Assembly: GCA_910584155.1 (NCBI GenBank)
Contig: CAJTYG010000010.1
Location: 8,221 to 72,220 of the forward strand
DNA: 64,000 bases
From: an uncultured Christensenella sp.
GTDB taxonomy: Bacteria > Bacillota > Clostridia > Christensenellales > CAG-917
Direction of reading: 5' to 3'
Shown here piece after piece: positions 8,604 through 17,183 of this stretch (positions within the stretch are counted from its first letter, which is position 1; each line of letters begins with the position of its first letter). The translations under genes and the position numbers were made by a program. The notes beneath the pieces were generated by a model. That model worked only from the letters and a program-made list of their open reading frames with translations. It made no database searches and was not told the origin of the DNA.

Positions 8604-9702
8604 TTATCAGACTCCCCTTTGTTGCGAGCCACCTCATGAATTCGGGGATTGTCAAAAGCTTTTGCTTATAATTTTCCTCGATATACATATAGTCTTTCAT
8701 AAGCACGGTAGCAAAATCAGGCGGCATTTTGTTTGCATATGCAATAGAGTTGGCAATTCGTCCAATTTCACCTTTATGAACCCTCGCATAAGCCGTCATA
8801 GATGACACAAGAGCATACAGAGCGTCCGTTTCTTTAGGCACGTCAGGCATTTTCCCATCGAATATGTCCTCAATTTGCGGCAAATCCTTATATATCTTAG
8901 TCCACGTGCGGAATTCAACGGCTACGCCCGAGCCGACAAGCCCCGCTATAAACGGATACATATTCTCTACATCACTGTCAATATTATTTAACAGATTACT
9001 CACCATTTCCCACGACCTCGGAGTAGCAAACGCCAAATCGTCGTTGGAAGAATCAAAGCCCATAAGATAACCTTGACGGAAGGACAAAAATCCTATCACT
9101 TTATCGTTTATACCCGAAGCTATTGCCCACCTTTTCCATGCGTTAAACTGACCGTCAACCTCGATATGTAACAGTCGGTTGCTAAGCGCCTTAGGCATTT
9201 TGAAAGCTACCGATTTGTCGGTTGTCCTATTGCCGGCGGCAATTACAATACAGTTTTCGGGCAGCTTATGCTCGCCAACCACTCTGTCAAGTGTAATCTG
9301 ATACGCTGCCGCCTGCACTGACTGCGGAGCCGCCGATATCTCATCAAGAAACAGAATATTTATAACATCCTCGCTGTCATTCATCTGAAAAATTTGCGGT
9401 TTAAGCCAAACGGCAAGAGTTTTATCCGCATTAGACGTCGGAATTCCCCGCAAATCAATCGGATTGAAAAGCAGAAGTCTTACGTCGGTTATGTTCACTC
9501 TTTTGCCCGTTTTTTCAATTTTTGCAGCAATTTGCCTCACCGCCTGCGATTTACCGATTCCGGGAGGTCCCCACAGCATAACCGACGGCATCGTCTTTAT
9601 CGGCAATCCTTTTCTTATTACAGTGCAATAAGCGTCTGATAACTTTTCCACCAATTTGTCAACCGTCAACGACGGGACATTCGCAAGTTTAATTTCACTC
9701 AT
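8590..9702 (-). CDS. MoxR-type AAA+ ATPase
   Basis: 370 aa. Walker A GPPGIGKS sits at residues 45-52, Walker B as LFLDEIS near residue 120, and the sensor-1 type AAGNRTTD follows, all as expected for MoxR/AAA_5 ATPases. Members couple ATP hydrolysis to remodelling with a VWA partner, here the next gene. The start codon overlaps the SNF2 helicase stop (ATGA, 9699-9702) and its end overlaps the VWA gene, so the three are surely one operon and probably one functional unit. Confidence 0.9.
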   Translation of the reverse strand: MSEIKLANVPSLTVDKLVEKLSDAYCTVIRKGLPIKTMPSVMLWGPPGIGKSQAVRQIAAKIEKTGKRVNITDVRLLLFNPIDLRGIPTSNADKTLAVWLKPQIFQMNDSEDVINILFLDEISAAPQSVQAAAYQITLDRVVGEHKLPENCIVIAAGNRTTDKSVAFKMPKALSNRLLHIEVDGQFNAWKRWAIASGINDKVIGFLSFRQGYLMGFDSSNDDLAFATPRSWEMVSNLLNNIDSDVENMYPFIAGLVGSGVAVEFRTWTKIYKDLPQIEDIFDGKMPDVPKETDALYALVSSMTAYARVHKGEIGRIANSIAYANKMPPDFATVLMKDYMYIEENYKQKLLTIPEFMRWLATKGSLINGTV

Positions 9703-12700
9703 TTTTTTACCGCCTTCAATTTTTTATCTATTTGTTCAAGCTCTTTTTTACAGCTTTCTATCTGTTCTGCATAACTCTCATCCCTTGACAGTTCCATATT
9801 TATTTCCCGCTGTCTGTTTTCAAAAATTGCCAAAGCGTTTTTCAGCTTTTCAAGGTACTTATCCATCGTTTCGAGAAAATTCGTTAGTCTCTGTAAGTTG
9901 CCTGCTTCAGTATCGCCAAGTTCAACGTAATACTTTCCTTCCCGTTGAAGATAAACATACGGCTTTTCAAGCGTCATATTTGCAGGAAGCACTACAGTAA
10001 AACCTCTATAACTCAACAGCGGCCGCTCGCTCACTTCCAAAATGTTATCCATAATTGACGAATATAATTTAGCTCTTAGGGCTTTTCTTTTTTCGTCATA
10101 TTCTTTTTTCTGTTCGGGACTAATTCCCTTTGACTGTGCCTGTTTCCTATTCTCATAGAAAGCAAAATCATGCTCACAGCACTCTATCAAATCCCGCTGA
10201 TGCCGTATTCTCGCAGGAAGCTCTGTCAGTTCGTTTTCAAGGCGTATTCTGTTTTCTACATTCTTTCGTTGCAAGGTCATATATCGTGAAAGTTCGTTTG
10301 CTACCTCCACCCTCTTTTTTACGAGCGGATTTCCGACTGCAAGCGCTTTTACTTCCGCATAGCTTAAAACAGTGTCGTTTACGTCGGAGCCGCTTCGCAT
10401 TGTAATTGCACCTGACAATAGATCGGATATAAATCTCGCCTTAGTTTCAAGAAGCTGCCATGAATATGCGTCAAAACTTCCCTCTGTTATATAGCGATAA
10501 ATGTGTACTTTTTTATTTTGATTACCCTGTCTTAGAATTCGTCCCTCTCGCTGAGTCATGTCTGCAGGTCGCCACGGCACGTCGAGATGGTGCAGCGCAA
10601 TAAGTCTTTTCTGTACGTTTACGCCAAGCCCGAGTTTGAAGGTTGAGCCGATTAGTATTCTTACGTCGCCGTTGTTCACCTTATTAAACAGTTTTATTCT
10701 CTGAGCATCAGTTTCGGCGGAATGTATGTATGCTATCGTGCTTTCGGGTATACCCATGTTCATCAACAGTCTTTTCATCTCGTCATAAAGATTAAATGCC
10801 GCCTTGGGCGTGGATGTATCGCAAAAAATGAGCTGTGTGCTTTTATCCTTATAGGTTTTGAAATAAATATCCACGACGTTTTCCGCACATCTTGCAACCT
10901 TGGACTGCTGAGTAAACATTGCTTTAGCGTCAATCAATCTGAAATCGAGTGCCGCTTTACGTCCATCCGTAGTGATTTTAAGCATATTGTCCTCTTTTCG
11001 GCTGACTATACCGTGCCTTACTGCCTCAGCTCTTGATGATATATCGTCTAAAAACCTTGAAAACTCCGCCGTCTTTGAAACAACCGCATCGTGATATCCT
11101 TCGACATCGGGTATGCCCGCAGATTTGTCAAGTTGATGGAAATCGGCAACCGACGACAGTAATGACGTAAGCTCCGGAAGATTATGAAATTTTGCAAATC
11201 GTGTGGCAAGCCGATAACTGTTTGTATCCACATCGATTTCAAACTCTGTGCTACGTTCGGCAAACATTCCAATCCAACTGTCAAAGCTTTGCAAATCAAG
11301 CATTGCAAGCTCGCCGCTTTGCAGATACTGTTGCATTATAAAAGCGTCCGTAATAGAATTCGTTATGGGCGTACCGGTCGCCATCACGACGCCCCCGCCG
11401 CCGTTTTGCTTTTGCACTATATGCACTTTATCCAGCATATCCTTGCATTTTTTAGAACCTGCGCTATTGATACCGAGTACGTTGTCGGTCTTTGTTTCAA
11501 ACGGCACGTTTTTGAAATTATGAGCCTCATCAACAAACATTCTTGTTATACCCAACTCATCAAAATAAACCGTGTCGTATGCGTCGTCAATTGCCTTGTT
11601 CAGCTCTTTCAACGCTTTATCTATAGCAGAATGTTTTTTAGACTGCTGCGACATCACAGCCCTTTGATTTTTTATGGAATTTTCTATGACAGCACGCTCA
11701 TCAAGAAGTTCCTTTTTATAGAACTCTTTTGAAATCAATATTTGTTCAAAGCAACTGTACGCCATGATTATTCCGTCAAAACTGCCGTCTCTGATTTTTT
11801 CGAGCATCGTTTCTCGCTTCTTAGGCGTAAATACTTTCGGCTCAACCACTAGCACATTTGCATTAGGATACATGATTTTAAATATATTCTTCCATTGCCC
11901 GACGATATTGTTTGGCACAACGTAAAGATTCTTTTTTGAAAGTCCCATACGCATCAATTCCATACCTGCCGCAATCATTACGTATGTCTTTCCTGCGCCG
12001 ACGTCGTGAGCAAGAAGTGTGTTTGGACTGAATAAAATGCGAGCGACCGCATTCTTTTGATATGGATACAACTTCACAGAGCCGGACATAGTGGGAAATT
12101 TAAGAAACGAACCGTCAAACATTCTTCGACGTATGCTCGCATACTTATTCTGAAAAATCTCTTCGAGTTTATTCTTCCTATTTTCATCCTGCCACACCCA
12201 ACGCTGAAATTCCTTTATCATCTTGGTTTGCTTTTCAAGAGCAGATACGGTTTCCGTCTCATTCACTACTCTTTTCTTTCCCGACGCATTCGTAGGACAA
12301 CTCACTTCGTCTTTGACGGCAATCGTTTTCATGTTGAGCGTTTTTTCCAAAATATACAGTGCCTGAATTCTCTGCGTGCCGTACGTGCTTTCCGAACGCA
12401 CCAAGTCCCTGTATGCAGGTTTATTCGGCAATTCCCACGTACCCGTAATCTCATCGTGCATAGTGCCGGTGTATTTCCTGTTGCGCAGACCTAAAATGTG
12501 TGTTATAAAATCATCTATTATATACGCAGGCACCCACGGAGAGCCTAACGTAATATATATATCCTCTGATGTAACAATACTCGGCAGCACCTTTTCAATT
12601 GCAGTTATGTTTTCTCTAAAATATCCGTTGTATTTTTTATTTGCCTCTCTTGCCACTTTCAGCTTTCGCATGAGATTGCCGCTAAGGTATTCTTCCGAAG

Positions 12701-13250
12701 TTTCCCAACCCTTGTAAAAGCATTCTTCCCACTTATCGGGATTTTGATATATTGAGCCTTTAAGTGCACTTATGACGGTTTTATAATCCTGCGCAGTAAC
12801 AGAAGAAATATATTCTATATCAACTCGTCCAAGCTCGGTCAAACTCAAAATAAGTCCGTCCGCAATGCTGTCAACGTGTACGCCTTGTGTACGCTCATCC
12901 GAGTTAAAAATATTTTCCCAGTTAAGAGGCAAATCCATGCACGTAACACTTTCAATATGTTTTTCCTCGTTTGTTTTTGCCTCTTTCACCGCCCTTTCGC
13001 ATTTTTCCTGCTCACACTTTTTTCTATTTGCTTCCTCGCATCTCTTCAGCTCCGCCGTCTTGAACTGTTCTTGCAAATTTCTTTCCACACTTTCCCGCTT
13101 TTCGGCTCTGCGTTTCACTGCCTGAAGCTTTGATATCGCCATCGATAATTCCTCTGAAGACAGCTCCTTATCAGAATTTTCAATAATACCTAAAATATCA
13201 AATATTGAACAATTCGTATCGTTTTCACCGCTCTTATTTTTCTTGTTCAT
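9699..13250 (-). CDS. SNF2-family helicase/ATPase, 1183 aa
   Basis: Double-stranded-DNA translocase of the SNF2/DEAD superfamily 2. A charged, coiled-coil-prone N-terminus (1-110) and an unassigned region (120-390) precede the ATPase core. The core shows Walker A AHDVGAGKT (about 414-422), DEAH box VDEAH (573-577), ATGTPITNS (near 625) and motif VI QREGRILRQGN (900-910). The C-terminus (about 1000-1183) is again coiled-coil-like. It resembles the helicase half of the very large methylase-helicase proteins of phages and conjugative elements but has no methyltransferase domain. AAGGAG precedes the ATG. Promoter B at 13278-13310 drives it. Confidence 0.92.
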   Translation of the reverse strand: MNKKNKSGENDTNCSIFDILGIIENSDKELSSEELSMAISKLQAVKRRAEKRESVERNLQEQFKTAELKRCEEANRKKCEQEKCERAVKEAKTNEEKHIESVTCMDLPLNWENIFNSDERTQGVHVDSIADGLILSLTELGRVDIEYISSVTAQDYKTVISALKGSIYQNPDKWEECFYKGWETSEEYLSGNLMRKLKVAREANKKYNGYFRENITAIEKVLPSIVTSEDIYITLGSPWVPAYIIDDFITHILGLRNRKYTGTMHDEITGTWELPNKPAYRDLVRSESTYGTQRIQALYILEKTLNMKTIAVKDEVSCPTNASGKKRVVNETETVSALEKQTKMIKEFQRWVWQDENRKNKLEEIFQNKYASIRRRMFDGSFLKFPTMSGSVKLYPYQKNAVARILFSPNTLLAHDVGAGKTYVMIAAGMELMRMGLSKKNLYVVPNNIVGQWKNIFKIMYPNANVLVVEPKVFTPKKRETMLEKIRDGSFDGIIMAYSCFEQILISKEFYKKELLDERAVIENSIKNQRAVMSQQSKKHSAIDKALKELNKAIDDAYDTVYFDELGITRMFVDEAHNFKNVPFETKTDNVLGINSAGSKKCKDMLDKVHIVQKQNGGGGVVMATGTPITNSITDAFIMQQYLQSGELAMLDLQSFDSWIGMFAERSTEFEIDVDTNSYRLATRFAKFHNLPELTSLLSSVADFHQLDKSAGIPDVEGYHDAVVSKTAEFSRFLDDISSRAEAVRHGIVSRKEDNMLKITTDGRKAALDFRLIDAKAMFTQQSKVARCAENVVDIYFKTYKDKSTQLIFCDTSTPKAAFNLYDEMKRLLMNMGIPESTIAYIHSAETDAQRIKLFNKVNNGDVRILIGSTFKLGLGVNVQKRLIALHHLDVPWRPADMTQREGRILRQGNQNKKVHIYRYITEGSFDAYSWQLLETKARFISDLLSGAITMRSGSDVNDTVLSYAEVKALAVGNPLVKKRVEVANELSRYMTLQRKNVENRIRLENELTELPARIRHQRDLIECCEHDFAFYENRKQAQSKGISPEQKKEYDEKRKALRAKLYSSIMDNILEVSERPLLSYRGFTVVLPANMTLEKPYVYLQREGKYYVELGDTEAGNLQRLTNFLETMDKYLEKLKNALAIFENRQREINMELSRDESYAEQIESCKKELEQIDKKLKAVKK

Positions 13251-13277
13251 GGGCGTACTCCTTCATAGTGTGAAAAA

Positions 13278-13310
13278 AATATAACATAGTATAAGTACCG
13301 TTTTAGGGAC
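13278..13310 (-). promoter_or_regulatory. Island promoter/operator B
   Basis: Plus-strand palindrome GTACCGTTTTAGGGAC (13295-13310; arms GTACC and GGGAC) is followed on the minus strand by 11 bp and TATATT (13283-13278). This is 27 bp before the SNF2 ATG and directly after the 13316 terminator, so the helicase operon starts its own transcript here. Confidence 0.7.
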
Positions 13311-13315
13311 AACAG

Positions 13316-13344
13316 AAAAAGAAGCGGAACTTCCGCTTCTTTTT
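13316..13344. terminator. Bidirectional terminator upstream of the SNF2 operon
   Basis: AAAAAGAAGCGGAA, one C, then the exact complement ending TTTTT. It separates the 273-aa gene (ending at 13389) from promoter B. Confidence 0.85.
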
Positions 13345-13388
13345 ATCGGACAACTATATCGTATGTATTTTTTAATTAGTTTACCGTG

Positions 13389-14210
13389 CTATTGACAGTT
13401 TTTTATTTGCTCAAAAATACCTTTAATCTTTTTATCTTCATCGGAATATTTTTCGTAATCACATTTCCATTCCTTATCAAAAGTGAATAACATGATATGA
13501 AAGCACCAATTATCTTCACCGCCTTTTATGGCTTTAATTGACGGCGCTAAAATGACAAGTATCGGCTTCTTCACCATTGATTTTTGAGTTAAGCTATTAG
13601 AGTCATTCAAATGATTCTCTAAAAATGTCTTTTTCTCTTTAATCATATCAAAATCGTCATAAGATATGATTACTCGCATTCCGTCATCGCTCGTGTTTAA
13701 TGGCAACAACTTATTAAATTCGCTAAACCAACCATTTTGTTGCACTTTATTGGCATCGTTATTATACAATCTGAAATGTGCATTTTCATGCTCTATGTAA
13801 AAATCATTACACCAATTGCCAACGCCATTATAATTGCTTAACAAAAAATCGACCTTATAATACTCTTTCTGCCAACTTTCACCGTATCCGCACTTAGTCT
13901 TACAACTGCACTTGTGGCAATGTATAGTAATATCCTCGCATTTTTCCCCTTTTTTATAAACCTCTGGTTTATCGTTTTTCTCAAATGTTAACGTTTCCGC
14001 AAGTTTATATAATATTTCCTTCATGTGAAAATCCGTCCATACCTTCAATGCTCCGGTGGGCTTTCCATCAGACGTTTTCGTGTCTTTTATACCTTTATAT
14101 TTAGTGATTCCCTCTTCACTATTCACTGCATTTTTCCAACAATCGAAGTAGGTATTACAAAAATTTTCGGCGACGGTTTTAATCTTTTCATTCTGTACTT
14201 CATTAAACAT
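13389..14210 (-). CDS. Hypothetical 273-aa island protein, possible nuclease-like
   Basis: Not recognised. A Cys/His cluster at about residues 97-107 (HCHKCSCKTKCG) could bind a metal. A later segment, YKVDFLLSNYNG...DFYIEHEN...WFSEFNKLL, has the spacing of acidic residues seen in some restriction-endonuclease-like folds. This is only a weak resemblance. It is the second gene of the DnaE-fragment unit (52-bp gap) and has its own GAGG ribosome binding site. A bidirectional terminator follows. No signal peptide or membrane segment is visible. Confidence 0.75.
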   Translation of the reverse strand: MFNEVQNEKIKTVAENFCNTYFDCWKNAVNSEEGITKYKGIKDTKTSDGKPTGALKVWTDFHMKEILYKLAETLTFEKNDKPEVYKKGEKCEDITIHCHKCSCKTKCGYGESWQKEYYKVDFLLSNYNGVGNWCNDFYIEHENAHFRLYNNDANKVQQNGWFSEFNKLLPLNTSDDGMRVIISYDDFDMIKEKKTFLENHLNDSNSLTQKSMVKKPILVILAPSIKAIKGGEDNWCFHIMLFTFDKEWKCDYEKYSDEDKKIKGIFEQIKNCQ

Positions 14211-14262
14211 AATTTTTTCCTCAACAGTTATATTTGATTGAATAATATCATATCATTTGTTC

Positions 14263-15144
14263 TTATTCAAGTCTTTCGGCATAATCCCCGTTTAACACTA
14301 CGGCGGCGATATGCGCCTTGACGTAGCAGAAATTATGTTGCGCCATCATATACTCAAACAGTTCGTCTGCATCCTTGTTTGTATAACCAAACTTCACTGC
14401 GCCGTTTATAAATTTATCTCTGAGTTCAAGCATTTGCGATATATCAATCTTTCTTTTTGCCAAATCTCTGCGTATGCAGTCTGCTTCCGCAAACGAGTAG
14501 CCGCCGATAACATTCAGCAAATGCAAAACCTGCTCTTGCCATATAAGATGTCCTTTACTCTCGGCAAGAATGTCCAACACAGGCTGATGTTTTGCCTTTA
14601 TCTTATTTTCTTCATCTATCCACGCTATCGGTATCGGACGGGACGTAAATATGTCCTCTGTAAAAAGCGTACTGCGCTCTGCTACAACCCTCATCATCTG
14701 CTCTTCAAAATTCATTTGACCGTCGGCATTTTTTTGCTTTTGAGCAACGGCTATGCCAAAAATCGGTTCTTTGTTAGGTAACAGTGGATTGATAAACCTT
14801 TCAAACGGGATGTTAAGCTTGAGCGAATTCACCTTTGTTATACCCGCCCTATACAAAAGATATGAGCAATTTGCCGCACCGTCGATATAAAAGTTTCCTC
14901 TCAAGAAATATGTGTTGTCCGACCGTCCCGTAAGCCAAAGTGAATCTTTTCTTGCGTCACGCATTTCGTCAATAAATGCCGCAATGCGTTCTTCATTCCC
15001 AGTTTTTCGGATTATATTCAATTCATACTCCAACCGTTTTCTACTCGCACTCCCCTCTGCGTGCTTTTTAAGAATATCCGAAAAAATCTCATTTATTAAC
15101 TTCTGCTTTTCCCATTCATTTCCATATAAAAAAATTCTGTTCAT
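14263..15144 (-). CDS. DnaE-like fragment: partial palm and fingers, no catalytic Asp
   Basis: 293 aa resembling bacterial DNA polymerase III alpha. RLEYELNIIRKTGN (about 38-51) and GITKVNSLKLNIPFERFINP (101-120) match the DnaE palm region. LIWQEQVLHL...GGYSFAEADCIRRDLAKRK (200-232) and FCYVKAHIAA match fingers motifs. The PHP domain is absent, and the PDIDIDF block that normally follows ERFLNP and supplies catalytic Asp is replaced by unrelated sequence. The protein stops where DnaE would continue. It cannot be an active polymerase. It is intact as an ORF, with GGAG 9 bases before ATG and promoter C in front, which suggests a selected role, perhaps a decoy or clamp/replisome binder (inference). 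Confidence 0.8.
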   Translation of the reverse strand: MNRIFLYGNEWEKQKLINEIFSDILKKHAEGSASRKRLEYELNIIRKTGNEERIAAFIDEMRDARKDSLWLTGRSDNTYFLRGNFYIDGAANCSYLLYRAGITKVNSLKLNIPFERFINPLLPNKEPIFGIAVAQKQKNADGQMNFEEQMMRVVAERSTLFTEDIFTSRPIPIAWIDEENKIKAKHQPVLDILAESKGHLIWQEQVLHLLNVIGGYSFAEADCIRRDLAKRKIDISQMLELRDKFINGAVKFGYTNKDADELFEYMMAQHNFCYVKAHIAAVVLNGDYAERLE

Positions 15145-15182
15145 TTACTATATCTCCGCATATATTATTGCTTTCTGCTCAA

Positions 15183-15215
15183 ATTATAAAAAAAGGATTG
15201 TCCCAAATACGGTAC
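15183..15215 (-). promoter_or_regulatory. Island promoter/operator C
   Basis: Plus-strand palindrome GTCCCAAATACGGTAC (15200-15215), then on the minus strand 11 bp and TATAAT (15188-15183), 38 bp before the DnaE-fragment ATG. It has the same geometry as sites A and B and matches site B at 14 of 16 positions in the opposite orientation. Confidence 0.7.
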
Positions 15216-15281
15216 ATTATTACGTTGTTAATCGAACGAAATAGTTTATGAAGAATATTTTAAATTAAATATATAAAATGA

Positions 15282-15316
15282 AAAATACCGTGAGGACTTT
15301 TGCCCCACAGTATTTT
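15282..15316 (-). terminator. Terminator of the lipoprotein gene
   Basis: Imperfect 14-bp stem (15282-15295 with 15303-15316, two mismatches) with a minus-strand T-run. It lies between the lipoprotein stop and the island and may mark the left side of the island. Confidence 0.65.
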
Positions 15317-15396
15317 AGACTCACTTAAAGTTGTTTTAATTTTCCCTATCGCTACTCACCTTTAAGTGCGCTTTTTACTAATTATGATTGCAAATA

Positions 15397-15996
15397 TTAT
15401 TCTTCATCTTCAAACACAGGTATATCCAAAGACAGATAATATTCAAAATTCATTTCAGAACAGTTAAAATCTTTGAAAGTTATTTCATGATTGACGGCTT
15501 CTGTGCTGTTTGGCTCTATAATTATTAGTTTTCCGTCCTCTATTCTCCACATATTTTGATTTTCAACAGCCAGTTTTATATCATATAAATGGCTTGCCAT
15601 TTGGTCATAATCATTTACTTCATCATCCGATATAGTCGAAATATCTTTATAACAATTTTCCTCTTCTAATTCTAAATGTATAAGCGTAACAACATTGTTT
15701 TGCAAATAAACCACATAAGTTTCTTCATATGTTTCATAAATATATTTGAGTATATATCCATCTTTTGAAATCTTCATTCTATAAGTATAATTGTATGAGT
15801 CATTTTCGCATACAAATTCATATGTCATGTTTTCTATCTGCGGCAATAAATTCAAAATTTCATCAGCCGTCGTATTCTCTGCTAATTGAATAGATGTAGG
15901 CTTTTTATCTTCTTTATCATCGCAGGCAACAGCCATAAAGCTTAGCACCATAAGCAACAATACACTTATCACAACCATAATAAATTTCTTTTTCAT
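15397..15996 (-). CDS. Small secreted lipoprotein
   Basis: 199 aa with a classic lipoprotein signal: MKKK, a hydrophobic stretch and a lipobox ending AVAC at residue 25. The mature part is acidic with no recognised domain. It probably sits on the outer face of the membrane. It is transcribed from a consensus promoter (16046-16074) that contains an operator for the divergent XRE regulator, so expression is very likely repressed by that protein. Function unknown. Confidence 0.85.
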   Translation of the reverse strand: MKKKFIMVVISVLLLMVLSFMAVACDDKEDKKPTSIQLAENTTADEILNLLPQIENMTYEFVCENDSYNYTYRMKISKDGYILKYIYETYEETYVVYLQNNVVTLIHLELEEENCYKDISTISDDEVNDYDQMASHLYDIKLAVENQNMWRIEDGKLIIIEPNSTEAVNHEITFKDFNCSEMNFEYYLSLDIPVFEDEE

Positions 15997-16019
15997 TTTC
16001 TACCTCTGTATTATTATTT

Positions 16020-16074
16020 TGTGGCAATTTGCCACATTCGGTTTAATTATAGTGACAATATGCCACAATGTCAA
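16020..16074. promoter_or_regulatory. Lipoprotein promoter with two XRE operators
   Basis: Minus-strand TTGACA (16074-16069), 17 bp, TATAAT (16051-16046) is a perfect consensus promoter. TGTGGCAATTTGCCACA (16020-16036) is a perfect 8-bp inverted repeat around one base. A 14/17 copy (16051-16067) fills the spacer of the promoter. This is a textbook repression geometry. Confidence 0.8.
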
Positions 16075-16075
16075 T

Positions 16076-16279
16076 ATGAAAAAAAATTTACTTACAAATC
16101 TAAAAACTCTCAGAAAAGCTATGGGAATGTCGCAGGCAGATTTGGCAAATGCACTTGAAATAGAGCGGTCGACCATAGCCAAATATGAAACGGGCGACAG
16201 GTCGCCCGATATTGAAATGCTTTGCAAAATAGCGGACGTTTTAAATGTGTCTACAGACGAGTTGCTCGGCAGAATGTAA
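16076..16279 (+). CDS. XRE-family transcriptional regulator
   Basis: A single HTH_3 domain of 67 aa starting MKKNLLTNLKTLR, with the recognition region MSQADLANALEIERSTIAKYE and the common ending STDELLGRM. The reading frame extends upstream to a TTG at 16019, but that lies inside the operator, so the ATG at 16076 is preferred. There is no clear ribosome binding site. It is divergent from the lipoprotein gene with paired operators between them. Autoregulation is inferred. Confidence 0.85.
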   Translation: MKKNLLTNLKTLRKAMGMSQADLANALEIERSTIAKYETGDRSPDIEMLCKIADVLNVSTDELLGRM

Positions 16280-16285
16280 TTAAAC

Positions 16286-16323
16286 AAAATTAAACGGCAT
16301 AGAAGTCTATGCCGTTTAATTTT
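16286..16323. terminator. Bidirectional terminator
   Basis: A perfect 18-bp inverted repeat with an A/T outer stem and GGCATAGA/TCTATGCC core, between the convergent XRE and zinc-ribbon genes. It works on both strands. Confidence 0.9.
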
Positions 16324-16339
16324 ATATCCAAAAATTCAT

Positions 16340-17167
16340 TTATTTTTGTTTACAGGTTGCAAGCTTATTGCAGTATACCGTCGTGGCAATCATTCCGCCG
16401 AGAACGATGAAGTCTTTGACTAAGAATACGACATTAAAAGTATAATCAGAATCTTCTAATACGGCTTGCAATCTCAAACCGTTTATAAACGATATAATCT
16501 CAACAATGCACAATATTCCAAGCAATACTGTGGTAGCAATAGCTACAATAAACGTTTTTCTTGCCCACCCAAACACGTCGTCGTTTTGCACGGGGAAGTT
16601 AAACTTATTCAGCTTTGCACCGAACACGACAAGCACTATTGACGCAACTATCAGAAGCACAAGCAAAACTATGCCCGCATAATAGACGTTTACGGCGGTG
16701 CTGACCATGCCGTAATACTCTTCATAAACAAACGGCAGGATGGCTTGAATTTCCTGCACGTCGCTCAAGTCTGTCAGATTTAAAATCAAACCGAGCACTG
16801 ACGCAAACAATATAAAAATCGCCCAAGAAAACGCCTCTCTTTTATATTTATTCGCTTTAGAATTGTTTATCGTAGTTCCGACATACGGTCTTTCTTCGGT
16901 ATAGCTTGCAGCAGCAAACGGTCCGCTCTGTACCGTGCCTTCCTTTGCACCGAAATCAAACTCATCGCTTTGGGACGTACTTTGCTGTGCCCCTGCCCCG
17001 AAGTCGTACTCGAAGTCGTCGGCTTTTTTATCTTCGGACCTGCTGCCGAAGTCATACTCGAAGCTATCGCTTTCGGCGCTCACCTTGTCAAGCGTCTGAC
17101 CGCAAATATGACAAAACTTTGCGTCGTCTGCCTCGCTATATCCGCAATTCGGACATTTTTTGCTCAT
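16340..17167 (-). CDS. Zinc-ribbon membrane protein
   Basis: 275 aa. The N-terminus is a short zinc ribbon (CPNCGYSEADDAKFCHICGQ). Residues 35-90 contain repeated FEYDFG/FDFGA acidic-aromatic segments. The C-terminal half has about four membrane segments. The ribbon marks it as cytoplasmic-N. Function unknown. It starts 16 bp after recR with GGGAGG before the ATG, so it is probably co-transcribed with dnaX-ybaB-recR. Confidence 0.85.
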   Translation of the reverse strand: MSKKCPNCGYSEADDAKFCHICGQTLDKVSAESDSFEYDFGSRSEDKKADDFEYDFGAGAQQSTSQSDEFDFGAKEGTVQSGPFAAASYTEERPYVGTTINNSKANKYKREAFSWAIFILFASVLGLILNLTDLSDVQEIQAILPFVYEEYYGMVSTAVNVYYAGIVLLVLLIVASIVLVVFGAKLNKFNFPVQNDDVFGWARKTFIVAIATTVLLGILCIVEIISFINGLRLQAVLEDSDYTFNVVFLVKDFIVLGGMIATTVYCNKLATCKQK

Positions 17168-17183
17168 TTGATACCTCCCAAAA

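Noticed and set aside
9699..13250. Restriction-modification enzyme with methylase domain
   Set aside because: Only SNF2 helicase motifs are seen; no NPPY or SAM-binding loop in the 1183 residues.
14263..15144. Functional DNA polymerase
   Set aside because: The catalytic Asp-containing block after ERFINP and all PHP/C-terminal domains are missing.
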